The notes beneath the pieces were generated by a model, which ran no database searches, was not told the origin of the DNA, and saw nothing but the letters and a program-made list of their open reading frames with translations. Position numbers and translations under genes: made by a program. 64,000 nucleotides of DNA from UTCHB3 sp002050155 (GTDB taxonomy: Bacteria; Bacteroidota; Ignavibacteria; Ignavibacteriales; Ignavibacteriaceae): contig CP129491.1 in the NCBI GenBank assembly GCA_030584105.1, forward strand, positions 2,232,001 through 2,296,000. The letters are read 5' to 3'. Below, piece by piece: positions 34,656-44,529 of this stretch (position 1 is the first letter of the stretch; every line of letters starts with the position of its first letter).

Positions 34656-35918
34656 TTATTTAACATCGATAAGGTGAGTCAGTATGCCGTCCCTAAGTTT
34701 AGGTTCAAACCAGGTAGATTTGGGCGGCATCACTTCGCCTGCATCGGAAATTTTCATAAGGTCTTCCACCGTAACGGGATAAAGCGAAAAAGCAACGCCG
34801 AAATTACCGGAGTTCACCAACTTTTCAAGCTCGCCGGTTCCGCGGATACCGCCGATAAAATCGATCCGTTTGCTTGTCCGGGGGTCATCCACACCAAGAA
34901 TTGGCGCCAGCAGATAGTTCTGCAGAATGCTTACATCTAAGGTATCGCCAACTGTTTCAGCACCTTTAAGCCTGCCGTTTTCGTAGTGTTCGGGTTTCAG
35001 TTTCAGTGTGTACCACTTCTTATTCAAAAACATCGAAAAATCGCCTTTTTGCGACGGTGAGGCTTTACCCGATTCGGAAACTTCGAAATGTTCACTAACC
35101 TTTTGGAGGAACTGTTCAGACGAGTTGCCGTTCAGATCAACAACCACACGGTTATAAGGCAGTATTTTAAGCTCTTCAGCCGGGAAAAGCACAGCAATAA
35201 AGAAGTTATAGTCTTCCGACCCTCTGTGTGCGGGGTTGTTTTCGCGTGCAACAGCACGCGCTCTTGAAGCAGAAGCTGCTCTGTGGTGCCCATCGGCAAT
35301 GTAGAGGTTTTTAACCTTACGCAATTCTTCAACAATAGTGCCGTTGTCGTCCAATGGAACCTGCCAAACCTCGTGCCTGATGCCGTCGGGTGCAGTGAAA
35401 TCGAACAAAGGTGCAGTTCCCGCCATAACCGCAGCAGTTAAGTTGTTGATGTTTTCAACACCTTTGTAAGTTAAAAACACAACTCCGGTTTGCGCACCGG
35501 TGGTGATGATGTGGTTAGTACGGTCATCCTCCTTAACTTTGCGTGTTTTTTCATGTTTAAGGATGATGTCGTTATCGTAGTCGTCAACGGAAAAAGTAGC
35601 TGCAATGCCGGTTTGGCTTCTGCCCTCCATCGTCAGACGATATAAGTAAAACGAAGCCGCATCTTCTTCAACAAGAGGGGCGGCAATTCTGATTCTTTCT
35701 AAATTATCTTTAGCGCGGGCGTAAATTTCGGGTGCATAAGGGTCTTGTTCGTCAGGGAATTCAATTTCAGAACGGGTTATGCGCAGGAAACTAAAAGGGT
35801 TCCCCTCGGCTAAAGCTCTTGCTTCATCGGTGCTCACTACATCGTAAGGAACGCTTGCAACCTCTTCGGCTTTGCCGGTTTCGGGCCTGAGCGCCTTAAA
35901 TGGTCTAATGACCGCCAT
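34656..35918 (-). CDS. DUF1015 family protein
   Basis: 420 residues. Starts AVIRPFKALRPETGKAEEVA followed by SVPYDVVSTDEARALAEGNP, the diagnostic DUF1015 opening; YIADGHHRAASASRA is the conserved His/Asp block, and ends LMKISDAGEVMPPKSTWFEPKLRDG. Biochemical role unknown; in Bacteroidota the gene is commonly found with serC/serA, and here it precedes serC by 71 bases, supporting a link to serine metabolism. Confidence 0.92.
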   Translation of the reverse strand: MAVIRPFKALRPETGKAEEVASVPYDVVSTDEARALAEGNPFSFLRITRSEIEFPDEQDPYAPEIYARAKDNLERIRIAAPLVEEDAASFYLYRLTMEGRSQTGIAATFSVDDYDNDIILKHEKTRKVKEDDRTNHIITTGAQTGVVFLTYKGVENINNLTAAVMAGTAPLFDFTAPDGIRHEVWQVPLDDNGTIVEELRKVKNLYIADGHHRAASASRARAVARENNPAHRGSEDYNFFIAVLFPAEELKILPYNRVVVDLNGNSSEQFLQKVSEHFEVSESGKASPSQKGDFSMFLNKKWYTLKLKPEHYENGRLKGAETVGDTLDVSILQNYLLAPILGVDDPRTSKRIDFIGGIRGTGELEKLVNSGNFGVAFSLYPVTVEDLMKISDAGEVMPPKSTWFEPKLRDGILTHLIDVK

Positions 35919-36044
35919 CGTTATATACTCCTTTAAGAAAATCTTTTAATGAGACCACTAAATAACGAAAAATTTCGGAAATTTAATAATCTTAAGGGGT
36001 CAAATTCGATAAAAGGCGCTCAATCGGTGTTTATAAATACTTAA

Positions 36045-36905
36045 TTAATCATCGTCGTGGTGATCTTTTCCTTCTTCGCCCTCTTTTTTATCTTTTTTAT
36101 CTTTGCCGGATTTGTCTTTTTTATCTTTCTTATCTTTGTCAGAATTGTCGCCTTTGTCGGAATTGTCGCCTTTGTCAGCTTTCGATTTCTCCAATCCGGG
36201 GCCCGTTCTGTATTTAGAAGCCTCTTTAATCTGCATAGTTTTACCGAGAACCGGAATCTTGAAGTTATAATTAACAGAATCGTAACTTGCGAAAATCAGG
36301 TAACCCCAAATAAACACGACAATTAGGAAGGCAACACCAGTAATCGATTTTGCGGTTGAAATGCCGTCTTTCTCATCAATCGCCTTTTTGCCGTGCACCA
36401 TCGAGGCGGCAATCATTTCCTTTTTGCGTATAGTGTGAATCAAGATGCCCAGCAGGTGAACAGCCACCAGAACCAACATAGCGTTTGCAAAAAGTTTGTG
36501 CAAATCTTTAACGCCCTTTTCACCCTGCCCAAGAAGCAAGCCGGTTATGGCAAGCCCAAACAGACAGATAACCATCCCGTAAATAGCCCATGAGCTGCCC
36601 GGGTTGTGCCCTACATAATTGTTATCCGAGTTTGTTGCCACTTCTTTCAAGTAACCGAAAAGTTTATCGGGGCTGTGCAAAAAAGAATTAAATCTTGCAT
36701 ATTTGGTACCGACAAACCCCCAGATCACCCGCAGAACCAGCATGAGGGCTATAACCACGCCAAGCATTGCATGGTAGGGGAACCGGGTATCGTGGTCACC
36801 GTAAATAAAGGCAATATATGCCGCGACCGCAAAGCAAACCACCAACAACCAGTGAAACAAGCGGACGGGTAAATCCCATACCAAAAAGCGCTTTTTTCCT
36901 TCCAT
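36045..36905 (-). CDS. Cytochrome b561-type membrane protein with charged tail
   Basis: 286 residues. VRLFHWLLVVCFAVAAYIAF, HAMLGVVIALMLVLRVIWGF, GMVICLFGLAITGLLLGQG and ANAMLVLVAVHLLGILIHTI are the four helices of the Ni/Fe-hydrogenase/thioredoxin-like b-type cytochromes, with His in three of them as haem ligands; a fifth helix (SITGVAFLIVVFIWGYLIF) follows. It passes electrons between quinones and a periplasmic or soluble partner. The last ~50 residues are almost only Lys, Asp, Gly, Ser and Glu with repeated DKGDNS and KDKKDK units, ending EGKDHHDDD; the His/Asp end could bind metal. No partner gene is adjacent. Confidence 0.88.
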   Translation of the reverse strand: MEGKKRFLVWDLPVRLFHWLLVVCFAVAAYIAFIYGDHDTRFPYHAMLGVVIALMLVLRVIWGFVGTKYARFNSFLHSPDKLFGYLKEVATNSDNNYVGHNPGSSWAIYGMVICLFGLAITGLLLGQGEKGVKDLHKLFANAMLVLVAVHLLGILIHTIRKKEMIAASMVHGKKAIDEKDGISTAKSITGVAFLIVVFIWGYLIFASYDSVNYNFKIPVLGKTMQIKEASKYRTGPGLEKSKADKGDNSDKGDNSDKDKKDKKDKSGKDKKDKKEGEEGKDHHDDD

Positions 36906-37271
36906 TATATCTCTCCAATATTATTAAAATGTGTGAAAAGGCGAATTTAAAAATATAAATTAAATTGACAATTTAAAGGACAGTATGCTCTAAACTCTTT
37001 TAGTTTAACAAAAAATGGGGAAATTTTGGTAAATTTTTTCTGATTTTAATAAATAATTGACAAATAACCGATAAAAAGTTAAAAATAATGTTTGTGCTTC
37101 ACCGAATTTGATTAAATTGTATTCATAAAAAGAAAATTTTCGACCCGAAGAAGTAACCCTCTGTATTGTACAAAGAAATTTATCGTTGTTTAATCACATC
37201 AGTCCGCTCTTAGGAAGCACACCGAAGAACTATATATAAGCATTTAGAATCAGCCCCATAACTTAATCAGC
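36906..37271. other. Divergent promoter region, cytochrome b / tex
   Basis: About 365 AT-rich bases without a gene. A TTGACA at 37057-37062 is followed 17 bases later by TAAAAATAAT, a weak sigma-70-like candidate for tex. Nothing else is recognised. Confidence 0.35.
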
Positions 37272-39461
37272 ATGAATATCCCAAAACAAATTACCGTAGA
37301 ACTTGGCTTGCGCCCCGGGCAGGCAGAAGCTGTTCTTGCATTGCTGGCTGAGGGTGCTACAATTCCATTTATAGCGCGCTACAGAAAAGAGCACACCGGT
37401 GGGTTGGATGAAGATCAACTCCGCGTAATTGAAGACCGTTTCGCTTACCTCAATATGCTTGAAGACCGGAAAGAAGTTATTCTCAAAAGCATTGAAGAAC
37501 AGGGGAAACTTACCGACGAACTTAAAGAAAAAATTGAAAACAGCCTCAGACTGCAGGAATTAGAAGACCTTTACCTTCCGTATCGCCCCAAGAGAAAAAC
37601 CCGCGGAACTGTAGCCAAGGCTAAAGGTTTGGAGCCTCTGGCGCTTCACATTCTGAATAACCCAAAAGAAAAAGCTTCTCTTGAAGAGCTTGCAGCACCC
37701 TATATCAACGAGCAGCTCGGTGTGCTCACAATTGAAGAAGCGCTGCAGGGGGCAAGTGACATTCTGGCAGAGATGATAAGCGACCATGCCGAAGTACGGG
37801 GCAGTGTAAGGGAGTTTGTAAGCAACTCTTCCGTGGTGAAATCGGAAAAGTCGCCCGATGCACCGGAAGCCGACGAGAAAAACCTGAAACTAAGGGCGCG
37901 CGGCGAGCAGGATGTTTACAGAAACTACTACAATTTTGAAATTGATATTTTAAAGCTGAAACCATATCAGGTTTTGGCACTTGACCGCGGGGTGAGGGAA
38001 AAGTTCCTCAAACTCCGCTTTGAAACCGATCCGGAAGAAGCCTGCGCAAAAATAAAATTGGCTTTTTTCAGGCATAAAAAATCAAATTTTGAAGAATTTT
38101 TCGATTCAGCCGTTAAAGATTCTTACAAACGGCTGATTTTCCCTTCGATCGAAAGGGAGGTTCACAACGAATTGGTTTATGAAGCAGGCTTACACGCAAT
38201 TGAGATTTTTGCAGAGAACCTGCACAATGTTCTGCTTCAACCGCCCCTCTCGGGGAAGATTATTATGGGGATTGACCCCGGCTACGCCTCGGGGACAAAA
38301 CTTGCGGTTATTGATGCCACCGGTAAATACTTGGAAGGTGCAACAATTTACCCACACCCGCCAAGAAACAAAAGAGCCGAAGCGGAAAAAATAACCGTTA
38401 CGCTGATTAAAAAACACAAGGTTGAGGTAATTTCAATCGGTAACGGCACGGCAAGCCGTGAAACCGAACAATTTATAGCAGATATTATTAAATTTTATGC
38501 ACTTCCTTGCCAATATATGGTGGTTAACGAGGCGGGAGCCTCGGTATATTCGGCTTCTGAAGTGGCAAAAAAAGAGTTTCCAAACCTCGAAGCCTCGCAA
38601 CGGGGCAACATTTCAATCGCAAGGCGGCTTATGGACCCGCTTGCCGAACTGGTGAAGATTGATCCTAAATCGATCGGAGTAGGGCTGTATCAACACGATG
38701 TTGATCAGAAACTGCTCGCCAAAAAACTTGATGATGTTGTTGTCAGTTGCGTTAACTTCGTAGGTGTAGATCTTAACACAGCATCTTCGTCACTGTTAAC
38801 CTATGTCTCAGGTTTAAACAAAAAACTTGCAGAGAATATCGTAAAGCACAGGGAAAGCACGGGCAGGTTTAACAACCGCAGCGAACTACTCGGTGTTCGG
38901 GGTGTAGGAGAGAAGGTATATGAACAATGTGCCGGCTTCCTGAGAATCCCCGAGGGAGATGAGCCGTTAGATAATACATCGATTCACCCCGAGTCGTACC
39001 CCGCAGCGAAAAAACTGCTCGATATGATCGATCTTGACGGGCAAAGCCTGAAAGATACCGGGCGGGTAATAGATTTTTACATAAACAAGATTGGTCTGAA
39101 AAAACTCTCGCAAGAAATACAAGTTGGCGAGCCGACACTTCAGGACATAATCGAAAACATCAAAAAACCGGGCCGTGACCCCAGAGAGGCTCTGCCCAAA
39201 CCAACACTAAGGAGTGACATAATGAAGATGGAAGACCTTAAACCGGGAATGAAAGTTAAAGGTACCGTGAGAAATGTAGTTGATTTCGGTGCGTTTATCG
39301 ATATCGGTGTTAAGCAAGACGGTCTGCTGCATATATCGAAAATGCGAAAAGGTTTCGTGAAAAGCCCGAGCGAAGTTTTAGCCGCCGGGGACGAAATCGA
39401 AGTAACGGTTACCGATGTAGATTTCGACCGTAAAAGAATCTCCCTGAGTTTAGTCGATTAA
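37272..39461 (+). CDS. tex: Tex-family RNA-binding protein
   Basis: 729 residues. Order of domains: N-terminal helical Tex region with ATIPFIARYRKEHTGGLDEDQLR and LYLPYRPKRKTRGTVAKAKGLEPLA; YqgF/RNase H-like domain starting IIMGIDPGYASGTKLAVID; helix-hairpin-helix pair (LNTASSSLLTYVSGL; FNNRSELLGVRGVGEKVYEQ); and a C-terminal S1 domain (GMKVKGTVRNVVDFGAFIDI ... LLHISKM). A conserved nucleic-acid-binding factor tied to transcription and ribosome-related processes. Monocistronic, with a bidirectional terminator after it. Confidence 0.96.
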   Translation: MNIPKQITVELGLRPGQAEAVLALLAEGATIPFIARYRKEHTGGLDEDQLRVIEDRFAYLNMLEDRKEVILKSIEEQGKLTDELKEKIENSLRLQELEDLYLPYRPKRKTRGTVAKAKGLEPLALHILNNPKEKASLEELAAPYINEQLGVLTIEEALQGASDILAEMISDHAEVRGSVREFVSNSSVVKSEKSPDAPEADEKNLKLRARGEQDVYRNYYNFEIDILKLKPYQVLALDRGVREKFLKLRFETDPEEACAKIKLAFFRHKKSNFEEFFDSAVKDSYKRLIFPSIEREVHNELVYEAGLHAIEIFAENLHNVLLQPPLSGKIIMGIDPGYASGTKLAVIDATGKYLEGATIYPHPPRNKRAEAEKITVTLIKKHKVEVISIGNGTASRETEQFIADIIKFYALPCQYMVVNEAGASVYSASEVAKKEFPNLEASQRGNISIARRLMDPLAELVKIDPKSIGVGLYQHDVDQKLLAKKLDDVVVSCVNFVGVDLNTASSSLLTYVSGLNKKLAENIVKHRESTGRFNNRSELLGVRGVGEKVYEQCAGFLRIPEGDEPLDNTSIHPESYPAAKKLLDMIDLDGQSLKDTGRVIDFYINKIGLKKLSQEIQVGEPTLQDIIENIKKPGRDPREALPKPTLRSDIMKMEDLKPGMKVKGTVRNVVDFGAFIDIGVKQDGLLHISKMRKGFVKSPSEVLAAGDEIEVTVTDVDFDRKRISLSLVD

Positions 39462-39647
39462 TAAAACAATTAAATTAGTCAGCCTGATACAAGTAATCGC
39501 CTGCAACAAGGTTGCTTTACCTGTAACAGGATAATTAACCCCGCATAAGTTGTTCTGCCTGATACGGGTTAATTAAATTAATTTATTCGATTTTACAAAA
39601 GAGTTCGCCAAAAGAATTACCCGAACCGGTAAAAAAGTTAGAAAAGC

Positions 39648-39689
39648 TTCACAAGGGCACAAACCTTTAGTTTGCGCCCCATTGTGAAA
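39648..39689. terminator. Bidirectional hairpin terminator between tex and the hydrolase gene
   Basis: TTCACAA-GGG-CA-CAAA (39648-39663) pairs with TTTG-CG-CCCC-A-TTGTGAA (39671-39688) around a short loop. T-rich sequence follows on both strands (AAAATTTATTCTT rightwards; CTTTTCTAACTTTTTT leftwards). It stands between convergent genes, so it can serve both. Confidence 0.75.
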
Positions 39690-39698
39690 AATTTATTC

Positions 39699-40460
39699 TT
39701 ACTTTCTGCCCATAAGGTATTTGCCGATGAACTGCATAGCCTGTTCTTCGGCTTCTTTTGCATAAGTTGCGTTGTAGCCCGGTGCACTCGGGTTTGCAAA
39801 TGCGTGGGTAGCGTCATACTTCTTTATTTCGTATTTCCGCTTAAATGGTCTGTAAACTTTGATAAAGCTTGCGACAACTTCCGGTGTGATTGAAAGGTCT
39901 TGGTTTCCAAATATGCCAAGAACCGGTGCCGTAAGGGTTTTCAGCTTTTTCTTATCCATTTCAGGCATACCGTAGTACAATACACATGCTTTAGACTTTG
40001 CACCAAGCCGGATTGAAGCCTGCATCGACCAATAGCCGCCCATGCACCAGCCGAGCGTGCCGATCTGTGCTTTTGCGCCTGCGTGCTTGGAAGCTGCGTC
40101 GATAATTTTGAATGCGCGGTCGGCTTTTATTCCGTTTTTCAGAGCATTTGCACTGTCATTATCAGCAAAAACAACTTTACCATCATAAAGATCGAGCGCG
40201 AGCACATTCAGGTCGGGGAAAGCCGCTGCGTATTTTTCCGCTTCGTTCTTGATATAGTCGTTAAGCCCCCACCACTCGTGGAATAAAAAGAGCCACTTAT
40301 TTGACTGCTTTTCGGCGCGCACGAAGTAAGCGTCGGATTTTGTGCGGTCTGAAAGAGTAAGAGGGATCATCCCGCCTCTGCCGTCCAACCGGGCATCACC
40401 CTGAGCGTAAGCGCCGGCTGCAAACAGCATAATGAAGAGTGAGAAAGCAATTTTTTTCAT
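39699..40460 (-). CDS. Dienelactone hydrolase family protein, exported
   Basis: 253 residues with a signal peptide (MKKIAFSLFIMLFAAGAYAQG). Alpha/beta-hydrolase fold of the DLH type: LFLFHEWWGLNDYIKNEAEK (oxyanion/Glu region), NVLALDLYDGK, the nucleophile elbow IGTLGWCMGGYWSMQA with Cys as nucleophile, APVLGIFGNQD (Asp) and YDATHAFANPSAPGYN (His). The Cys-His-Asp triad is complete. Substrate unknown; periplasmic because of the signal peptide. Confidence 0.9.
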   Translation of the reverse strand: MKKIAFSLFIMLFAAGAYAQGDARLDGRGGMIPLTLSDRTKSDAYFVRAEKQSNKWLFLFHEWWGLNDYIKNEAEKYAAAFPDLNVLALDLYDGKVVFADNDSANALKNGIKADRAFKIIDAASKHAGAKAQIGTLGWCMGGYWSMQASIRLGAKSKACVLYYGMPEMDKKKLKTLTAPVLGIFGNQDLSITPEVVASFIKVYRPFKRKYEIKKYDATHAFANPSAPGYNATYAKEAEEQAMQFIGKYLMGRK

Positions 40461-40662
40461 ATAGATTTCCTTATTTATTGAATTTTTGTCCTCGCCGAAT
40501 TTAAAATTTTAATAAAAATTAAAACCAATAAAGAGATAAACTTTGTAATTGTGTTAAAAGTTCGTGAACGATATATTTCACATCAGGAATTTAATAAAAA
40601 TGAAGGAATTGACGGCACAACAACTCTACCCAGTTATAACAATTATCCGGTAAACATCCGTT

Positions 40663-43011
40663 ATGCTTCAAAAATTAAGATATATATTGCCGGCAGTTCT
40701 CGCAATTTTCTCACTTTTTGCCGGGAACACTGCCGCACAGACAACACTCACGGGGCGTGTACTATCGCACCTCGGCGAGCCTCTTTCCGGCTGCGCGGTT
40801 TTCATTCAGAAATCCCCTCTCGGTGTGATCACTTCCTCAGACGGGGCATTCAAGTTTGACCTCCCCGCCGGCACTTACACCGTACGCGTAAGACACATTG
40901 CTTACCGCGATACCGCCTTAAGCGTTACCACTTCCCCAAAAAAATGGGATACTCTCGTTATAGCTCTAACACCTGCCGAGTATCTTGAAGATGAATTTGT
41001 TGTACTGGCTGATAAAAACAGAATGGAAAAAGAGACTTTAGAAGCCGAAACAATAAATAACATCCCAACTCTGAACGGGGAAGTGCTGCAGACTCTGCGC
41101 ATTCTGCCGGGGGTTAAAATGAACAATGAACTTACTTCCGGCTACAATGTGCGCGGCGGTAGTTTTGACGAAAATCTGATTTACCTGAACGGTTTTGAAA
41201 TCTTCAGACCTTTCCTTTTAAGGCAGGGCATTGAAGAAAACCAATCGCTCGTTAACCAAGACCTTGTAAGCAGCCTCGATTTTTACGGCGGCGCTTTCCC
41301 CGCAGTTTTTGGCGATAAAATGGCTTCGGCGCTTAAAATTAACTACGGAAGAGGTGCGCAGCAAGGGTTCGGAGGAGTGGTGCGCGCTAACCTGCTTTCT
41401 GCAGGCGCTGCCGCTCAGTACTCTGACGGTAAACTTAATGTAAGCATTGGCGGCAGATGGAGTTACCCGAAAATATTCTCGGCACAACAACACACCGAGG
41501 GTGACTATCGCCCCGAGTTCAAAGATGCCCAAATTAACATTAACTGGATGCCGGGCTCCGATTTTTCCGTGCAGCTTTTCATGCTGCGGGCAAACAATAA
41601 ATATGACCTTACACCTGAAAATTGGACGGGGCACTTCCGCTTGGATGGCAGCATTATGGGCGTATCGGTTGATTACTCCGGTGAGTCGAAATACTCGAAC
41701 GGCACTTCATTAGCAGGGGTTCACCTTAAATTTAAAGCCGCAGCTGATCTCCTGTTTGGCGTCAGTTTTTCCGTTTTTAGCCTGAATGAAAGCGAGAGCC
41801 GGAATATTGATTCGGATATTTACCTGATACCTGATGCGTACTACCCCGAGTATCAGGAGTACCTGAAAACAGCATACGAAACGGGTGAAAACACTCTTGA
41901 CCTGAATGTTTACAACATAAACCCCGAGATTACATGGTTTAAAGGTATTCACAAAGTGAAAGCAGGGGCTGAAATACGGTTTTCAGGTCTGGAAAATAAG
42001 CTGTACGAAAAAAAATCGGAAACCGGGGTTAATTCAATTCCGGCAGCACCGGAAGTAACTGACTATTTTAACAATAACAGCCTCGATAACTGGTCGGTTT
42101 TTGCCGAAGATGAAATCAGTCTGAACGAGCGAATTACAATAAATATCGGAAGCAGATTCACATCGACACCATATAACGGCGAAACATTTTTTTCACCGAG
42201 AGGCTCGTTTGAGTATAAATTCAACGAAAAGCTTAGCATAAACCTGAGGGCAGGGGTTTACAATCAGCCGCCGTTTTTCAACGAGCTGCGGGGGTTAGGT
42301 TCGGAGGATATTTCCGGACTTAAATCACAGAAATCGACACACTACATCGCCGCACTTCATTATATATTTAAAAAAGGGTTAGAAATAAGTGCTGAAGCGT
42401 ATTACAAAGCCCTGAATGACCTGATACCCGTTGATTTTGACGGCATGCGGATACTGTATGGGAAGGAAAATTCGCTTGAAGGGTATGCTCGCGGGTTCGA
42501 CTTGATGCTCCGCGGGGAGATTCAGGAAGGGCTGAACAGCTGGTTTGTTTACGGCTATTTGGACAGTGGCGAGCGCCTGAAAGGCAGCAACGCCGGCTTC
42601 GAAAGAAGGCTGCTCGATCAAACTCACAGCCTGCAGGTTTTCTTTCAGGATAAAATTAAGAAGCACCCGAACTGGCAGGCTCATTTGCGCTTTGCCGTTG
42701 CTACCGGAACACTGTTCCACCCACGAAGGGTTGAAGTGGGCGCCGATGGTAAAAACTATCTTGTGGTCGATTACGGCAAAAGGTGGGAGTTGCCCCTTTA
42801 CATGCGCGCAGATATGGGGCTTTCGGCAAAGTTTGATATCTCTGAAGGAAAATTTATAACCGTTATTGCAGAAGTGCTTAATGTGTTCAATAACCGCAAT
42901 ATTGCAGGATACTCGTGGTATCAGGTTATTCCCGGCGTCCGTTCTCCGTTACGGGTGCAACAGATTTTTACGGAAAGATTTTTTAATTTGGGTTTTGAAT
43001 TTTCGTTTTAA
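40663..43011 (+). CDS. TonB-dependent outer-membrane receptor with carboxypeptidase-regulatory-like domain
   Basis: 782 residues. Signal peptide (ILPAVLAIFSLFAGNTAAQ), then a CarboxypepD_reg-like beta sandwich (LTGRVLSHLGEPLSGCAVFI ... YTVRVRHIAYRDT), a plug domain (TLRILPGVKMNNELTSGYNV, RGGSFDENLIYLNG) and a beta-barrel that ends with the aromatic FFNLGFEFSF. The barrel is shorter than in SusC proteins and no SusD-like gene is adjacent, so the ligand cannot be inferred. The GNAT gene follows after 12 bases. Confidence 0.92.
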   Translation: MLQKLRYILPAVLAIFSLFAGNTAAQTTLTGRVLSHLGEPLSGCAVFIQKSPLGVITSSDGAFKFDLPAGTYTVRVRHIAYRDTALSVTTSPKKWDTLVIALTPAEYLEDEFVVLADKNRMEKETLEAETINNIPTLNGEVLQTLRILPGVKMNNELTSGYNVRGGSFDENLIYLNGFEIFRPFLLRQGIEENQSLVNQDLVSSLDFYGGAFPAVFGDKMASALKINYGRGAQQGFGGVVRANLLSAGAAAQYSDGKLNVSIGGRWSYPKIFSAQQHTEGDYRPEFKDAQININWMPGSDFSVQLFMLRANNKYDLTPENWTGHFRLDGSIMGVSVDYSGESKYSNGTSLAGVHLKFKAAADLLFGVSFSVFSLNESESRNIDSDIYLIPDAYYPEYQEYLKTAYETGENTLDLNVYNINPEITWFKGIHKVKAGAEIRFSGLENKLYEKKSETGVNSIPAAPEVTDYFNNNSLDNWSVFAEDEISLNERITINIGSRFTSTPYNGETFFSPRGSFEYKFNEKLSINLRAGVYNQPPFFNELRGLGSEDISGLKSQKSTHYIAALHYIFKKGLEISAEAYYKALNDLIPVDFDGMRILYGKENSLEGYARGFDLMLRGEIQEGLNSWFVYGYLDSGERLKGSNAGFERRLLDQTHSLQVFFQDKIKKHPNWQAHLRFAVATGTLFHPRRVEVGADGKNYLVVDYGKRWELPLYMRADMGLSAKFDISEGKFITVIAEVLNVFNNRNIAGYSWYQVIPGVRSPLRVQQIFTERFFNLGFEFSF

Positions 43012-43023
43012 AGGACAAGTGAA

Positions 43024-43584
43024 GTGGCATTACCGGAATTAACCGAAGATAAAATTGAGTTAAATTCCTTCTTACCCGAGGATGCGCCTCAGTTAGCCGC
43101 TATCGGAAACAACCCTAAAGTTGCGCAATTTCTGCGGGATAACTTCCCAAGCCCATACACTCTGCAGCAGGCTGAAGATTTCATTTCGATGTTAACCTTA
43201 GAGCGGGAGCCTTCCGTGTTTGCCGTGAGGTTTAACGATGAGCTTGCCGGAGTTGCCGGCGTTAAATTATTAGAAGATGTGCAGCGAAAAACTGCCGAAA
43301 TTGGGTTTTGGCTCGGCGAAGAATATTGGGGTAAGGGTATAGCTACTGAAGTGTGCAGACAGTTGATAGTGTTTGCTTTCACATACTACGATATTATAAG
43401 GCTTGAAGCTGAGGTTGCTTCACCAAACAAAGCTTCTGTAAGAGTGTTGAAGAAAAACGGCTTCAAGCGCGAAGCCGTGTTGCGTAAAGGGTTTCATAAA
43501 AACGGGTTAAACTACGACCTCCTCATTTTTGGTCTGCTGAAAGAGGAATTGGCGAACTCTCTCTTTGATGGCGTTACCCGTTAA
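43024..43584 (+). CDS. GNAT-family N-acetyltransferase (RimJ/RimL type)
   Basis: 186 residues from GTG 43024, with GGACAAGTGAA just upstream. RimJ-like layout: FLPEDAPQLAAIGNNPKVAQ, FAVRFNDELAGVAGVKLL, EIGFWLGEEYWGKGIATEVC (acetyl-CoA-binding Q/RxxGxG/A version), RLEAEVASPNKASVRVLKKN and YDLLIFGLLKEE. Acetylates an amine of a protein or small molecule; target unknown. Likely co-transcribed with the TonB receptor. Confidence 0.9.
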   Translation: MALPELTEDKIELNSFLPEDAPQLAAIGNNPKVAQFLRDNFPSPYTLQQAEDFISMLTLEREPSVFAVRFNDELAGVAGVKLLEDVQRKTAEIGFWLGEEYWGKGIATEVCRQLIVFAFTYYDIIRLEAEVASPNKASVRVLKKNGFKREAVLRKGFHKNGLNYDLLIFGLLKEELANSLFDGVTR

Positions 43585-43589
43585 CTACA

Positions 43590-43700
43590 GCTCAAAACAG
43601 CCCAAACACCCCAGGCAATTCAAACACCCCACATAGCCTAAATAGCCCTTATAGCCCCAAACAGCCTGTATAGTCCACACAGAAGTTTGGGGTAAAAAAA
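43590..43700. repeat. Low-complexity intergenic repeats
   Basis: Short A/C-rich words recur irregularly between the convergent GNAT and lipoprotein genes: CAAACACCCC twice (43612, 43630) and TATAGCC-like words four times. No gene. Confidence 0.5.
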
Positions 43701-43710
43701 AATATAAGGC

Positions 43711-44301
43711 TTATTTCTTAATTGAAAATGTTCCGTTTATTGCGACTGTTACAGGGGTGTCTGATCTGGGGTCTCCTGCCTCCCCTTTTAGTGTTCCTTT
43801 AATCATCGCATCGGATTCTGTAATCTCGATTTCACCGGAGTTACCGGCGTAGAAATACTTATAATCCTGACCGTTCGCCGCTTTTACCATAATTACGATA
43901 CCGTTAATTCCTTCCCCTTTGGGGCTTTTCGAACCAATTGCGGTTTTGCCAACTTTATCATCGGGGAGAGCGATTTCAGCGGTGATCTCATCCTTATCCA
44001 CAGTACCGGTGAACATCATTTTTTTCTGTCCCGAATAATCGTCGAAAGAGGAAACATCTGCTCTCAGTTTAATTTCATCCTCTTTGAACCCTGCACCCTT
44101 AATTGTAAGGGCTAATTCGCCGTTTGAAGAGGGTGTTTCAGACGGTGCGGGTGATTCAACCGGGGGTGGTGCATCTACTTCACTTCCGGTTCCTTCGTCA
44201 CTGTCGTCTAAGGTGTACTCGCGGGAGTTAGGGTCGTTGCAGCTGAACAGAAATAAAGCCGCCAATGGAAAAATTATGAAAATTAGGAACCGATACTTCA
44301 T
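43711..44301 (-). CDS. Hypothetical lipoprotein
   Basis: 196 residues. Signal peptide with lipobox (FIIFPLAALFLFSCND), then an acidic/Pro/Ser linker (DEGTGSEVDAPPPVESPAPS) that would span the periplasm or cell surface, and a beta-rich domain (LALTIKGAGFKEDEIKLRAD ... VTVAINGTFSIKK). No family recognised. Convergent with the GNAT gene. Confidence 0.65.
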   Translation of the reverse strand: MKYRFLIFIIFPLAALFLFSCNDPNSREYTLDDSDEGTGSEVDAPPPVESPAPSETPSSNGELALTIKGAGFKEDEIKLRADVSSFDDYSGQKKMMFTGTVDKDEITAEIALPDDKVGKTAIGSKSPKGEGINGIVIMVKAANGQDYKYFYAGNSGEIEITESDAMIKGTLKGEAGDPRSDTPVTVAINGTFSIKK

Positions 44302-44322
44302 CGCTCTTCTCCTGTTTATGTG

Positions 44323-44404
44323 TAAGACAATGTTTCATACAGCCCTGCACTTCTTCATATTTTTAAAATATTTTAGAAGTGTTTATCTAAGACCATGTTT
44401 CACA
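44323..44404. repeat. 65-bp direct repeat upstream of the lipoprotein gene
   Basis: TAAGACAATGTTTCATA at 44323 recurs as TAAGACCATGTTTCACA at 44388. It lies in the leader of the minus-strand lipoprotein gene. Only about 17 bases of each copy still match. Confidence 0.55.
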
Positions 44405-44529
44405 TAGTCTGAATTGAAATTTTTCAAAAAACAAATATAAAAAAGTTGAGCAGATAGTTGAACAGTCAGATAAATACAGGAAAGTTAATGCCGAAACACC
44501 CGGTGCGTGTAATTTAAATCTCACAAGCC

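Noticed and set aside
40551..40859. 102-codon frame overlapping the start of the TonB receptor gene
   Set aside because: It overlaps the signal peptide and CarboxypepD-like domain of a clear receptor in another frame and is Cys/Arg-rich.
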